Shown: positions 30,872-45,200 of the stretch, piece after piece | Layout: every line of letters begins with the position of its first letter | Numbering within the stretch: position 1 is the stretch's first letter | The notes under the pieces: generated by a model | What the model was told of the DNA's origin: nothing | What the model saw: only the letters and a program-made list of their open reading frames with translations | The model's database searches: none | Assembly (NCBI GenBank): GCA_025642065.1 | Contig: JAODUP010000513.1 | Coordinates: 97,001-161,000, forward strand | Length of the DNA stretch: 64,000 nt | Direction: 5' to 3' | Origin: Paralvinella palmiformis | Lineage: Eukaryota > Annelida > Polychaeta > Terebellida > Alvinellidae | Translations under genes and position numbers: made by a program

Positions 30872-32448
30872 GACAGGTGAGGCTGATAAATCCAACTTAC
30901 ATTGGTTGTCAGTTGGTTAGTCAGCGTAGAGACCTTCTCCTGAGCCTGATCCAGCTCACGACGAAGTTTACGGATCTGTGTTGGAAAAAAGAAACAAATG
31001 CACACATGCTGAGTTTTGTTTTTGTAAAATGAAGAAGACGCGGGTAAGACAGTTGGGGGAGGGGGGGGGGGAAATTAAAGACGCGGCGAAGAAACACAAC
31101 GACGATGGCAGTCAGGTGCTACCAGGCTCGTAGAGACATTTCTGTGACACAAAACACAAGAAATGGGCATGCAGTTTCCGGAGATGGTGTCCGGATCCAC
31201 AGTGACGGGGAAAAGATTGAAATTGGCTTCAATATAGACTACATTATATCACCATGCAAGTCGAGGCTAAGGCTGCCACACTGACGGAATGTAAAGTATT
31301 TAGCAAAACAATAACATAACGTGCGGATGAAGACATAGAGAAATATTATGTGCATTATGATTTTGGTAATAATAATAATAAGATTTGTGCGGACCGGAAA
31401 TCTGGTACACGGCACCAACTAAAAATACGACACACCATACAGCGATAGATTTAATATCAACGAATACGCGAGTATCGAAAAGATGCTTTATTTCATAATG
31501 TTGAGGGCCTCCTCAGCAAAATAGACGCAAACAGTTAGGAATCGGTTTAAAAAGTCCACATTAGAATAGATAATAATAATAATATTGTATATTTAAAAAA
31601 GTCGCCCTTACTACCAGGAGCCATTGAAAGCCGCTGTACAAATAATATGTAATATACATACAGATGTATAGGATATAACCAGACAGACGTCAACTACCTC
31701 TGATTCTAGTTTAGCCACCTCCAGGTCGCTGTGACTCGACAGACGCCTCCTGGCGGTCGGATGAAAACTGGTCGCTCTGTGTACGGCCGGAGAGCTACAG
31801 GATTTACTCTTCGACGCGTTGAACGCCTCCAACAGTCGACCCCTCGTATCCATTGTTCGTGACGTCATGACGGACTGTTTTAGTCAGCGACCATTAACTG
31901 AGTCCAGAAATCCATCGCTCCGTTGATGTGACTAAGCTGACAACGTTGATGACGTACGACCATTCCAGACGTCGTATCTAACAATGACCACCGAATGTAC
32001 AATGGACGCATTCCCGAAGAAAAATCCGACACAAACGTTCGTTCCTACGGTGTCATGCCACAATCCGTGTACACGTTTGCTTCCCGGCTTATAAAAATTC
32101 CTCCTAATGAGCGATGTTAGGACGCTAACGTTTTTCGAGAGATAACAAATGAAGTCGACTTGTTCATTTTACGGACGTTTTTTTCCCGCCAAACAAACCA
32201 AACAAGCCCGAAAAACACAACACAACATCGTACCTATTCGCTTTCTCACTTCTAATGAATTCCATCAACCGGACAATGTTAGCGTTGAAGAGAAAACCAC
32301 CGGATTTGTGGTGGACATTTTTTCCCTTCCCGACTTCTGAAGCGAACAACGTTGGCAAACTAAGTTATCCTGTTAGAGAACGTGTACAATTTATGAGATA
32401 AAAGCCGCCATTGGGTTCACTGGCTCGATACAAACAACAGACACTGCT

Positions 32449-32479
<31 letters not shown>

Positions 32480-32788
32480 TTATTAGATAATTAACATTCC
32501 TGGCAATGAGTAAAACTCGCGCCTATCCCGGAATAATTTGGGTTAATGATATTAAGAGTATAATTTCGCATCAGAGCATCGAAACATACCCCGATAGCCT
32601 TTAATTATATAACATAGGACCGGCTTACTTGTTAGCCTTGATTAAAGGCCAATCATCCTTATGTGACAGTTGTTGTACACTTATTTCCCAGGTTTAATTA
32701 AATCCATTGTGTACACAATCCGTTGAGAGTTAGCACATCAGATGAAATAATTAATCCGAAGCAGTATCTATCTATCTATCTATCTATC

Positions 32789-32819
<31 letters not shown>

Positions 32820-34317
32820 ACGTTTTGGACGGGTCATACTCAGATGGACACACACACACACACACATCTGTAAGATAATCCATTCCACGGACAGAAATCA
32901 CAACGCGGCTATTTTTTAACTGACGAAATCAAAAACACGGTAGCAGTAGAGAGGTCCGCTTAACCAACACCCTATCAGCTCTGCCACATGTTAGACTAAA
33001 GATCATGTTTTCCTCATCGTGGGGGGGGGGGGGCTATGTTACAAGTAGTACGTATAGAAAGAGATAGTCGTGTTTGAAAGTTGATGATGTTGAACCGTAA
33101 ACAGCGGAAAATGTGCGGTTTTCCTACCTCGCAGAGTAGTAATACTACTAATATGTAATATAGAACAATTAAATTGTGCCATTTATCTACGTTCTATCAC
33201 ATTCCAAGGTAGAGAGAGTACACCGGATTATACAGCCACATTCCATATCTATATAATTCCGCCAGTATTTTGATTACGTAGCTGGTGCCTTTAACTGGCA
33301 CACACAAACACACTCATTGAGAAGATGATCGATTTTTATGACAGATGTAGCAGCGGACAAAGAGATATTAAGATAGTTGCCGTTGTTACTGAAGTCAGGC
33401 TATAATAGTATATATGTTGTACAGGCTATAACCATTAAAATACAGGCTGTTACGCCGGTGTAATCGCTGATGTACATCCTGCGCCAAATGAGACGGAAGC
33501 CGTAATGTCTGAGCTACGGGTTGCGACAAAAGAAATACACAATCTTAATTAGTAAAGAATTATTAAAAGTAGCTAGTCGGGACGGGCGTAGAGGTTGGGG
33601 TGGGTGTAATAAGACACCTGTCGTAATCACACAGACACACAGGTTGTAATAACATTATCGGGTACAGGCTGTAATCTGGCACAGAGAACGCTATCTATCC
33701 CGAGTACAATCCCATCATCATATCCAAAATATATAATCTCTCCATCTATATAAACAACTAACATCCTTAACATCCTTGTTGTGTTATTGATGATCTATTT
33801 CCGCACATCAACACACATCCCCCATCCTCCATTAACGTAAGACGCCATATAGACGACATCCTGCTTCCCCCCCCCCCTCAAAAAACCCTCCCACGTAACC
33901 TACACAATCGTAAATCACTTATAATCCAGGTACGAGTATCACCTGTAATTTGTTTTCCACTTTCTGCATCGCTCCACGCACAACATCCATTAAACGGGTG
34001 ATGTTTTGATGTCGGCCCGTTAAATCATGGATAATAGTTGATCAAAAACGTGGATGTTGACTGGAGAGGAGAAAAACGTAGACACCAGATATGAGGATAT
34101 CACCTGACGGGGGTGGTGGTGGTGGGGGGGGGGTATACGTGACGGCTAGAGTAGCCAATACGGATAGGTATAAAGTAGCTAACATACCGGATTTAGAGGA
34201 ACTAAAACGTCTACCAAGAACGGAGCCCAGAAAAAGACCTTTCTCGGCATTCCAATAATTACATCAGGTTTTCTTTATTTGTCTCCAGTTTACAGAACGT
34301 GCTGATCCCAGATAACT

Positions 34318-34384
<67 letters not shown>

Positions 34385-34386
34385 AG

Positions 34387-34419
<33 letters not shown>

Positions 34420-35965
34420 TGAAAACAATTTGAACAACCGCCCAAGGTGCTCTACCGTGTAGCTCCCGAGATACATGGATACCATTCCCACCGGTGTCTG
34501 CCGCCTCATCACATAACATCAAATATATAATTTATCATCTCTCTCTCTCTCTCTCTGTCTCTCCATCACCTCTCTCATCTCGATACGGCCATCTAATAAA
34601 GATCAATTTACACCTATCATTAACCGAGTGAGATATTACAGGATCTCGACGCACCAGAAAAGTGGATATTATCCGTGGAATTCCCGAATAATAATAATGT
34701 TATTGTCGTCGGCATGAAATAAATCTGACCCACTTTGCGGAGCCCGCTTCGTCATGTGACCCCGAAGTTTAGAGATTACTAAACGTCATCCGAGATCCGG
34801 AGAATCGGTCGACATGTGGAAGCCATCTGTCGAGATTCCCAGCGAAACGTCGTTTTGTTAGCAAAGTCCACGTCGAGTTGAAGCAAACATTACACAGATT
34901 GGAGAGAACTTCTCGTAGAACGCAGAGGGTGCCTCACAGATCACTACCACCTGAGTTCGAATCTCGGCGTGGGCATATCTGAAGGGTATTTCATCTCTGA
35001 CTTCGCTTCATTACCTTTGGATGTCGCTCGGCCCATTTAGCTTAACATGGACACAAAAGTGGCCGTAAAACACTACACAGAAACAACATGATATGTCTCT
35101 GACGTAAAACTGCACTTTATACGAAACCATACAGACCGGTACACGTTATGTCGGTATATCTAACACGTTCCGATAAGCTATTCCATTTATCTGTGGCCCG
35201 GTAAAATTATTTCTTCCTGAAAAAACATTGATCCGGATTCAAAGTGGCATATTTCTCAGTGACCTTCAACGAGCTGATCGATCATAACGCGATGCAGCCA
35301 GTTGATGTAGATCCGGAGTCGTGATGTAGGTATGGCACGAATTACAGCATTCTTCCGTGGATCCTCTTGTTTGCCGGCATATTTCCGGATCATATCCAGA
35401 TCATGATCCACATTCACAAAGAGCCGGTTATCAATAGATAGGTGTGGTCCAGGTGATAGTCCGAACGATTTGCTGACATACACCGAGGCACAGCCTCCTG
35501 GGTAGAGGGGAGGGCGGCTGATTTTAGAACCAGCAGAAAAATGTCAGATATTCACAACAAACCATCTTGGACCTTAGGTGATTTATCAGCTAAGATTAAA
35601 ATACCTTAACACCATGATTCCATGATATCAGCACCATTATATAACGATGTCAGCACCATTAGCCAATCATGCTCATCACCGTGATCCAATCATGTCCCAG
35701 CACCGCAATATTTTAACATGACGACCCTCACCGTGGAACACCATTTACATCCACCATATCAGCACAGAGATAGTACAGTTTCAGTACCATGATCCAACCA
35801 TGCTAACACCAAACCCTCCATCATGTTAGCATCATGATCCAACCATATCAACAACATAACTGAGAGCTGATCGTCTGGTCGTCACGGCATGGCTATTTCC
35901 TCTACACACGAGCTCAGCAGCCTAAGTCTCATCTCGGCACGATCCAAGTATTCCTTCTCGGTGTC

Positions 35966-36000
<35 letters not shown>

Positions 36001-36859
36001 ACTGATCCATGGACGTTCAATCTATAAGTGTATCTACCTGTCCACCTATCCGGAGTTCTGCTGATTAGAGTCTCCAGATAACTTATGGTGTTGATGGAGA
36101 GATACAGCGATCAAGGTTGATCCTGTCTGGTAGTGGAACAATCATCCGGTATTGGCGGGGGGGGGGAGGCGTCCGTCAAATAAGCCGATATCTGTTTTCT
36201 GTAGACGTGTCGGGGCCAGAAAATTACTACTAAAGTCTGCACATCTCTGATGGCCTTGATAAATTGGTCTGGGTGAGAGCGATGCTGTGCTAAACTAACC
36301 ACGAACCGATTGATTCTGGAACCTACCTTTCAGTCTCACTCATTCACTCACTCACTGTATATAAAGATCGAGACAATATCATCTAACACCCATCATCCAC
36401 GATGTGATCACAGCCAATAATAGAAGGTATTTCTTCTAATCTGTAACAATGACAACCCGTCATGTATCCTAGGTATTGTTTTGATGTCTCCGGTGTAAAA
36501 AACGGATGATCTAAAACCACAGTTTTAGCTCCTTCACTTATATAGTTTAGAGGGTGTTTTTCTTCTGCAGAGAGACGGGTTTTTTAATAACTTGTATCAA
36601 ATTTTCAATCATTGATTCGTTTACTTAAAGATCTTTATTTTGACATTTGCTACACGAGTACAACATTCTGGTAATCCACTATAGACGGGCACGTTCCAAA
36701 TACTACTCCAAGGAACCCGTGTAGATCTCTTACAGGAAACCAAAATGTAGGGCTTTGTGTTACACAAGTTTAGTATCACTCTCCTATAACAAACAACAAT
36801 TATTACATCTATACTCATCCATTGCCTTTTACTTGATCATTTAGTTAAAAGTGTGATTT

Positions 36860-36890
<31 letters not shown>

Positions 36891-39175
36891 GTTCAATTCT
36901 CTCTATCAACTGACCATCTCTTTCCTATACAACAATCCTCTTTTGTTATATTTTTCTAGAGGCGACAGCGTTGTATTTGTTGGGAAATTTCATATTTCAA
37001 TATGACAACAAAACATTCCACATCACCGTCTCGGCGTTCTTAAAAATTATACACAGGACTGTTCACTTCTGGTTAGAACGTCAAAATTCCAACATGAAGT
37101 GTCAGTGGAAAGAGGTGTGGCAATCCACCTGCAGCAGGCGAGATAGACCCATTTAAACAGGGTGGATTCCGTCCAGGCATCCATTCTATTCCACATTTGA
37201 ACAGCCGACTGGCTAAAACTAGTGTGTGCTGAGGGCCGATTACAGATATCAGCATAGATCTGTAGTAAAAGTCTGACTGTAAACCATCCAATTTCTGGAC
37301 CGGTATTATTCAGGAAATGATCGTGGAAAAATTTTTTTGTACTCAAACTGTGCATACGTCTATTCTGGATCTATTCTGGATTGAACTCTAAACAGAACTT
37401 AATCATCAGATTTAATCTGTTTTAGAGCATCAGATGAACAACATTCCAATAACTGATGACGATGATGATGATGATGATGATGATATTAGCATTAGGTACT
37501 GATGACTCACTCACTCTTGGTTGACATAAATTTACAATACCTTCAGGATCTGAGCCAAACACCATTCATTTCAGGGCTTAAAATTCCCCCACTAAAACAT
37601 CTGTATGTTATCTGGGATTAAAGCCTAGGACTTAACTGGTAAATAACCTTGATTTTGTATCAGGTTTCACCATCAAAGTCAATGTGCCACTACCGAATCT
37701 GATCCTGAATGATCCAAGCAGGCAGGCAATGGAAGATATCAGGAGCATAAATCTCACAGCGCCACCCCCCCCCACATTCAACATTAACTCCCTGTAACAA
37801 AATATCCATTTTCTACAAGTCTGACTGTCAGAGTTATTCCCCCCCCCCACTGCCATTCAGCTAGCTATTGAGTTTGTCTCTTCATTAAGGCTACCATTAG
37901 GGGACGCACAGAGATTGGATCCAGTACAGGAAGTAGTCCGTTATCTGGCATCAACCTGTGTGTCAACACTGACTGTCAGCTGTTATTTATCTGCTTTATA
38001 TATACAAGTTAATATAAAGAGATCCACATTTAGAGCAAACACTTAAATTATATCCCAAGAAAAACTCATTTCAGTTAAGATCTGTAACACTGAGTACACA
38101 AAACAAAACAACAACCAAAAAAATACAAACAAAACAACTAAATTATCTATCTGAACAAAGGACATTAAAATACCCCAAAACATTCAAATTAAACTACATA
38201 ATTCATCTAGATGGCATTTTTACTTATTATTTACAGTATGTTGTTCAGGAACTCAAATTAAATAAAACTTGCTGGATATCTGTCCGTATAAAAACATAAC
38301 TTGTACGTCAATTATTTCCGGTTTCTGGCTGTCAACGATAGTAATGACAAACATGCGATCAGTAGCGAAATACAGCGCCTTCCTAAAACTACAGTGTCTA
38401 CACCTAGCGAGTGATGTCGGCATAACTGAACGTTAATCGACTATTCATTCCTTAGGTGGCAGCACATTAGCCTGGACATGGGGGTTGCGGTTTGCCTATC
38501 TACGACAGAGGTTCTCCGTTTTCAGAGATAGCGTCTTTTCTAAACGATGCTAGAAAAGTGAAATGCTAAAATAGCAAACATAATACAATGACTGACTTAC
38601 CTCATGGTTCTGTTTTTCTTCGGCCTGTTCAAAAACAAACACGGCAGCATATAATACAGAATTACGACCGCGTTTAAAACGAAACATGGAACATTCCAAA
38701 TAAGCGAGCAGCAAAAAAATCTGATTCTCAGTTTTGTTTCGGTCAGTTCTTTCTCAATAATTAAAACAGTGAGATGCAAGTTAACCTAGAGTATGTAGAA
38801 GCTAATTAATATCTGCAGGATGTGCTAATTAATCATAGTTCATCAGTTAAAGTCAACTAAACTAACGAAGCAAGACTAATTGAATGTACCAAATTTAATA
38901 ATAAAGTCTCATTTACTTACAGTTGAATATACTGAAGATGAACTTGAGACGAGAGACAATGATGAACCGTGCACTGGAATAAATAAATATAATATTATGC
39001 AAGTATATACATGATGATTTAGGTTAAATATTATTTGGACGAAAACACCTATAATTTTTTATGGTTAAAGGCAAGACTTGAGCAACTAAATACTGCTTAT
39101 CTGAACACACATACACGCGCGCGCGCGCACACACACACATATATTTATCTGGGCATATATATATATATAAATTTC

Positions 39176-39210
<35 letters not shown>

Positions 39211-42200
39211 AAAGTGCTTTAAAATAGTTTTTACAACAATGAGACAAAGAAACAATAACTTACTACAAAGTACAAATATAAGTAAATTATGACAGAGATG
39301 ATGATGACATAACAAAGTGTCTACATCAGAAAAAGATAATACTTCGTTATGAAAAATATAGATTTTGATGGCTAATTTATAAGGGCCAAGTGTCATCACA
39401 CAGACGAGTTCCATAATGTAGTTCAAATTTGCCACTAATGACCCCTTAGGGACCTTTTCTTGTAAAGGGAAGGGGGGGGGGGGAGGGGGTAGAAATTCTG
39501 ATTGCAAACTAGTCTATGATAATACATCTCATCATGTGATGTTAGTAATTCAGTAGATTAAGCCAATTTCTTGCGTTTGTTTCCCTGCGGAAATTCGCCA
39601 AACATTGCAACTATTATTGCTAATTCTTTAAGCTCTTGCCATCCACACATACGCAGACAAGATAAAACATAACCACGACTTACAATCGTCGTCCTTCGAC
39701 GAAGACAGTTTTGACAATGGCAAGAAGACGTTAGCGTAAGTAGATGACGATGCCGTACTGCTCGGACGAGACAGACTGCCGACGAGACCAGCCGTCGTGG
39801 TGGACACCAGAGCCGACAACGCGTAGCCGAGTCCGGCATTATTTTTCTGCGTCGGCGAGACCGGACTTCCTCCGCAGAGGTGCGAGAAGGAATTGGTCCT
39901 CTGTAGACCGGACGTGTCCGGGCTGGACGTCGGGAACACCTTCTCCGATTTAGTGGACTTGAAGCTGTCCGAACGCTGCAGTCCGACGCTGGCCCCGTGC
40001 AGTATGTTACGACTGACGAGGGCCGAGGCTCTGGCTTGCTGTATCTGGGCCTGAATACTGTTCGACGCCGTCGACGACAGCGACTCCATGCTTTCGGTCT
40101 CCGACAGCGCCATCCTCATTCCGTTGCCGAACCCGGTGCCGTTCGATTTTGGCCAACTGTAGCCATTGCCCGGACTCGTCAGACTGACGGGATGAGGTGG
40201 TAAGCCATCTGGCGACAGGTAGTTGATGTTCACATAATTGTGACCATGTTCGGGAGAATAGTCGCCCCTCTGCAGAGTCTTGTCGCCTCTGCTGTACGTC
40301 GCGTGCGGATTCGATATGATGGTGCCATTGAACATGACCCCATCTGGCCCTTGGTGCTGCAGTTTGTTCAGACTGCTCCTCGAGCCAAACATACGATCCT
40401 TCAGATTTGGCTCACAGCTGCGCTTGCGATCCAGCGACTGGTAACTCGGCGTGTTCGTCTGCGACTTCGATATCATGCCGTTCCTCTTCTTCCTCTCCAA
40501 TGTGCTGGCGCTGTACGCCTCGGGACCCATGTCGGACATGCTATCCTTGCCGTTGGTTTTAGGAGGGGCAGTACCCGGTCTGGCGACCATAATACCCTTA
40601 TTGTAGTTGCTCAGCCTCTCGCCCTTCAACGCCTCGGCGTCCATCCTGGACGTTCTTGACCCGTTGCTGCTGTTCGACGTGTTACTTGAGGTGGAGAGTG
40701 GCCTACGGAAGCCAAAGCCTCCAATGGCTGTGCCAGCTTGTGGTCGAGCGCCGGGCCTCATCATCATAGAATGATCGGTGTTCGTCTCGCTGTCCCTCTT
40801 CTGTTTCGCGGGCATTCCCTCCTGATTGTGTTCCAGCTGCGGGTCCTCCACGGCTACTGCCATGCCACCTTGCGGATTATGCAGCGATCGCGATCGTAGA
40901 TCGGTGATCGTCGCCTGGTTGCTCTTCTTCTTGATGAACAAGGCACCAGGCATGCCGCGGCCGTACTTCAAGTCATTTCGCTCCTTGCCATCGGGACCAC
41001 ATGGTCCGCTGCTGCCACCATCGTTAATGGTATACTTCTTCCAGTTCTCGCCGAGGATGTTGTCCAGATTGTCCCGTCCGTGTACGTTCAGGTTGCGGCC
41101 AAGCAGCGTGTTGCCGGCCTTTGGATAAAGCAGGTTGCCCGACGGGCCGGTCAGGCTGCGCGGCACGTTGTTGCCAGTGCCCCCTGGCGCACGTTTCAGA
41201 CTGCCATATGGATTTGAACGCTCGGAGCTGGTACCGCTGAGTGATGTACCAGTGATGTTATCATCCGTACTGATGTCATTGATAGTGTCACTGATGTCGC
41301 CGCTGCTGATAGAACTGCTGTCATCAAAACTGCAAATATAAACGATAATGCAACAGATAACAAAGTGCACACACAGAGGACATACAAATCTATCCATGCC
41401 AGATAAAATCCTGTAATTACAAGTGTCATACCTGTAATTGAAAAACAGTGTTTTAATTGCTGAAAAATGCCGGACAGATAATTATCGGTGCACTGAGCAG
41501 AACTAAAAATGATCTTTTTGGGGGGAGGGGCTGGAAATGTTTTAAAACAATTATTTATGTACGCAATATTATTATATCATGATTATTATGCCAAGAAGCA
41601 ACACATTCTCATTGTTCAAATGGCTGTTGAGAAGATACTAATACTGAACAATAATTCAAATGCATCTAAGATTTATTAGTAAATTAACTGAAGTCTTGTT
41701 TGTTTTATTTTTGTTCTCCGGTAAGCTTATATCGGTGTTTCTGTGTGTTATGCTAGACTGACTGACTGACTGACTGACTGAATGATGATTGATGTTTTAT
41801 GACCACTTTTGTGCACGTGTTAGGCTAAATGGGCCGATCGACCCAGAAAGGTAATGAAGCGAAGTCAAAGATGAAACACCCTTCGAATATCCCCATGCTT
41901 AGATTCGAACTCAGACGGTAGTGATCTATGGTCCAACGCGCTACCAATTAGACCACGGAGGCGCATGAATGAATGAATGGATGGCGAGTTCGTATTATAT
42001 TTTTAGTAATACTCTTGCGGTTTAAGATCAAAGATAGACGCATCAGATATATCAACCCTGATGTTTGCGACTAAAACAACGTTACTGACTGATAACGAGG
42101 CACGGTTTACATAAATCTAATGATGACGCCACCTATATGTAAACAGCTATCAACGAACGATAATTGTTTGTATCTTACATACAATGATTTTTGATGAGGT

Positions 42201-45200
42201 ACGATAAGTTGACATCCAGATCCGGTTGTTTGTGTCACGTAGTCGTTCTTATGGGAACACCGAAGACACGACCCGGAGGTCAAGAGGGGGATGCTGTTAT
42301 TATTTGGCTCGGCATAGGTGGCGCTCATCGTCGGCATGGATCGAGGTCGCAGGCTGTGGATGCACTGTGGCTGGCAACGACACCTCCTCGTGTGAAAATC
42401 CTCAAGCATCAGGGAGCTTCCGAAATTGACCGACGGGTGATGATACCTGGACTGATTAGAGAGACGAGTCCACGGGTGTACTGGATCAGTTTGTGGCTCG
42501 GTGGTCACAACGTTGTCGCGATAATTAATATCGGGCATGGCCGGCGGACAAGAAAGGCAGTTGGTGAAAGGCTCCGGAAGAATGCCACCCGATCCAAACG
42601 GCACAGGCACCATCCCCACCGTCTCCCGTTGTCCGGTGTCTGTGATGATTATGTGTGGCTTGATTCTAGCACCGTCATTGAGCCGAGATCCGGAACGACC
42701 CCTAGCAAAAACACACGACGTGCCATCGTCCATTCCGGTGCCAAGCCGGTTCTTTATGCCAGACACCATGCCAACAGAATCGCTCCGTATCACATTGTGC
42801 TCACTCGTTTTGTGGCTGGAATTCAACGTGGAGCATTCATCGGAAAATTCTAAATCGCTGTCGGCGTCGTAGATTGGGGTGGACGATCCCGAAGACAGGT
42901 CTGTCAGGGTTGATTCATTATCCACGTCCGATTCGGTTTCGTTCGAATCCGAACTCATGGCGTAACAAGTGGAATCTGCAGCACAGCTGCCGCCAGTGCC
43001 GCTGCCGGCAGTTGCATCACCGGTACCGCGATGATCGGGAACGGCCGAAGCTGGCATGAACACCAACTGGAACTGCAGCTGGGTCTGAAACGTGTGCGGC
43101 GCAGCTGCCATGGCAACGGCAGTATCCATGGTGATGATTGCCTACACGTTGGGAGATCATTAGGCACAAATCAGCGCCTCGTCATGAAGCGAAATCCTGC
43201 CGGTGGGCGAAGCCCGGGCTGAAACAACACGCTACCAAACTACTGGCATTCCATGACCAACGAAAACAAACACAATCGGCATCTCCTATCCAAACACAAA
43301 GGATAACGTATTATCCATATAATCTAACAAAACTATCGGAACTGGATCATACACACTCACACACACACACACATGAATAATCCACTGGAAGCGTCCGCTC
43401 TGCACGGAACATTTGAAGGCTAATCTCATGCATCCAGTCAGCGGCTTAATTTACTTGAAAAACTCTCACTAAACAAAGATATCCGATTTAGCCATTTGAG
43501 GGTTTCAGAATCAATAATGATCATCATCACTCAGTCTCCGGTCTCCGAGCGAAATCTGGATACCAACAATGGCCACTTATAATTCAGGTGTGTGTGTGTG
43601 TGTGGCACGTCTCTTTCTGGTCGTCAAAAAAACCCACCATACGTCTGATTGTCCCAACACGATGGCCAAATTTATACCTTGACGTCGCTGCCTTGGTCGT
43701 GGAGCCGAAAGTTCACCGTGTTTACATCGCATAAACGTCAGGTAAGCAATTCCGGCATGTCGTCGCCGTCCCCTAGCCAGAGACAGGCCGATAACATTTT
43801 ATATGGCCGGATGTTTTAGAGAAAACGACGAGCGGCGCTGGTCCATGTTACCGTACGGGTTGGTTTTTGTTGATGTCAAGTCAGACCGTAATCGGTACCG
43901 AAAACTTGCCGACACACATTCCACACACACATACAATACGGCACAAAGCGAAACACACAAACACAACACTCCCGAGCCTCAACGAATAAACCAGCCTTCG
44001 TATAGGTCATAGCCATAGGAGGAAGCGGCTCTCTCACACACACAGACACAGTTCTGCTCTTAACTGCCAGTTGACCTGTTGTAGTGTGTTGTGGACGTTT
44101 AGCCTGCTGAATGAAACATCCACATACCGCTTACTAATCCCAATAATATAATATACCATCATATCTCTCGTAGTGTTGTTATTCTGACGAAGGTGTTATC
44201 CTAGTACATCCGAGGTAACCAACCAACCAACCAACCAACCAATCAACGTCGATAGTCAGTGTTACGTATTACATGATAAAGTACAGCCATATCATCTGTG
44301 TCGAAGGTTAAACGCACTCAACACACAAACAAACAAACAGTTTAGTTGTGGCCAAATGTGCTACTAATTCGCTAAATCTTTCCACACCTTGAAGCACGAA
44401 GTCCCGGTTCATGGCCGAATATATCCGGTTATTCGGCGGTGGATCATTTTGTGTGGTCTTCACCGGGAGGAGGGTGGGGTATGAATGTGGCTTACTGAGC
44501 AAATGTGATGGATCTAAGCCATACCGAGCACGCCACCGTGGCACAACTGCCGGGTACCACGTGGGTCTACCGGGGCAGCGCCATAAAGACTGGATCAGCT
44601 GGACGACCCCGTGATTTGTCCGCGTCTGGATAATCCCCATCCGGTCCATCTGGATGCGTAATCCGCCGGTTGACCAAGCCCCCGGCCTACTCCCGACGGC
44701 ATCCGGCTGCCCGGATCGTGCTGCGCCAACCCGTACCGCGCTGCTCCGGACTGGGAAATCGTAGCTAATAAAGGGCGTTATTACTCTCCCGGATTGCCAG
44801 AACCCTGGTCCGGATCACAGTACTCCATTTCATATTGGAACAGCGGCCGATTCTGTCAACTGAATTACAACGGTAGAACGGTTCAAAACGGCCATTCTTC
44901 ACTCAGCGGCCTACGGATCGTTAATGAATAATGGACTATCGCTATTTAGGCAGGAAGACCGTAATTAGAGCGTAAAGATACGGCATGATATCTCAAGTTG
45001 GCCGCCCAGTACGCCCTCTGGTGACTGGGCCTTCAGTAACCGGGACAACGAACGTTCTATGGCTGGTGGGGTTGGCTCGGTCGGAAGAAAATTCTACTTT
45101 GATACCGGGCTACACATGTCAGTCATTTTGCCTTGAGTGTTTACAAGAAACATCCGACCCCCCAACGGGTACACCCCCTCCAGCTCGACCGAAACAAGAA

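Larger units (their letters stand above)
17293..30900 (-). other. 13.6-kb NAV intron
   Basis: Contains candidate exon D, dispersed repeat copy 1, the foldback repeat, many microsatellites (17805-17852, 18983-19013, 20569-20592, 22327-22352, 25997-26029, 26178-26201, 30404-30432, 30838-30864) and long G runs (23885-23899, 27228-27239, 27266-27281). No other gene recognised on either strand. Confidence 0.75.
31869..38600 (-). other. NAV intron upstream of exon C
   Basis: Holds SINE copy 2, the minisatellite, the compound microsatellite at 34.3 kb, CA tracts at 32451-32479 and 35968-35998 and a TA tract at 36859-36884. The first few hundred bases would be the promoter region of exon C; no TATA box is seen there. 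Confidence 0.7.

Noticed and set aside
39744..41341. Several plus-strand frames of 68-139 codons
   Set aside because: Antisense shadows of the conserved 39684-41329 NAV exon.
42191..42853. 220-codon plus-strand frame
   Set aside because: Exact antisense shadow of NAV exon B; the minus-strand frame is longer and has splice and start signals.
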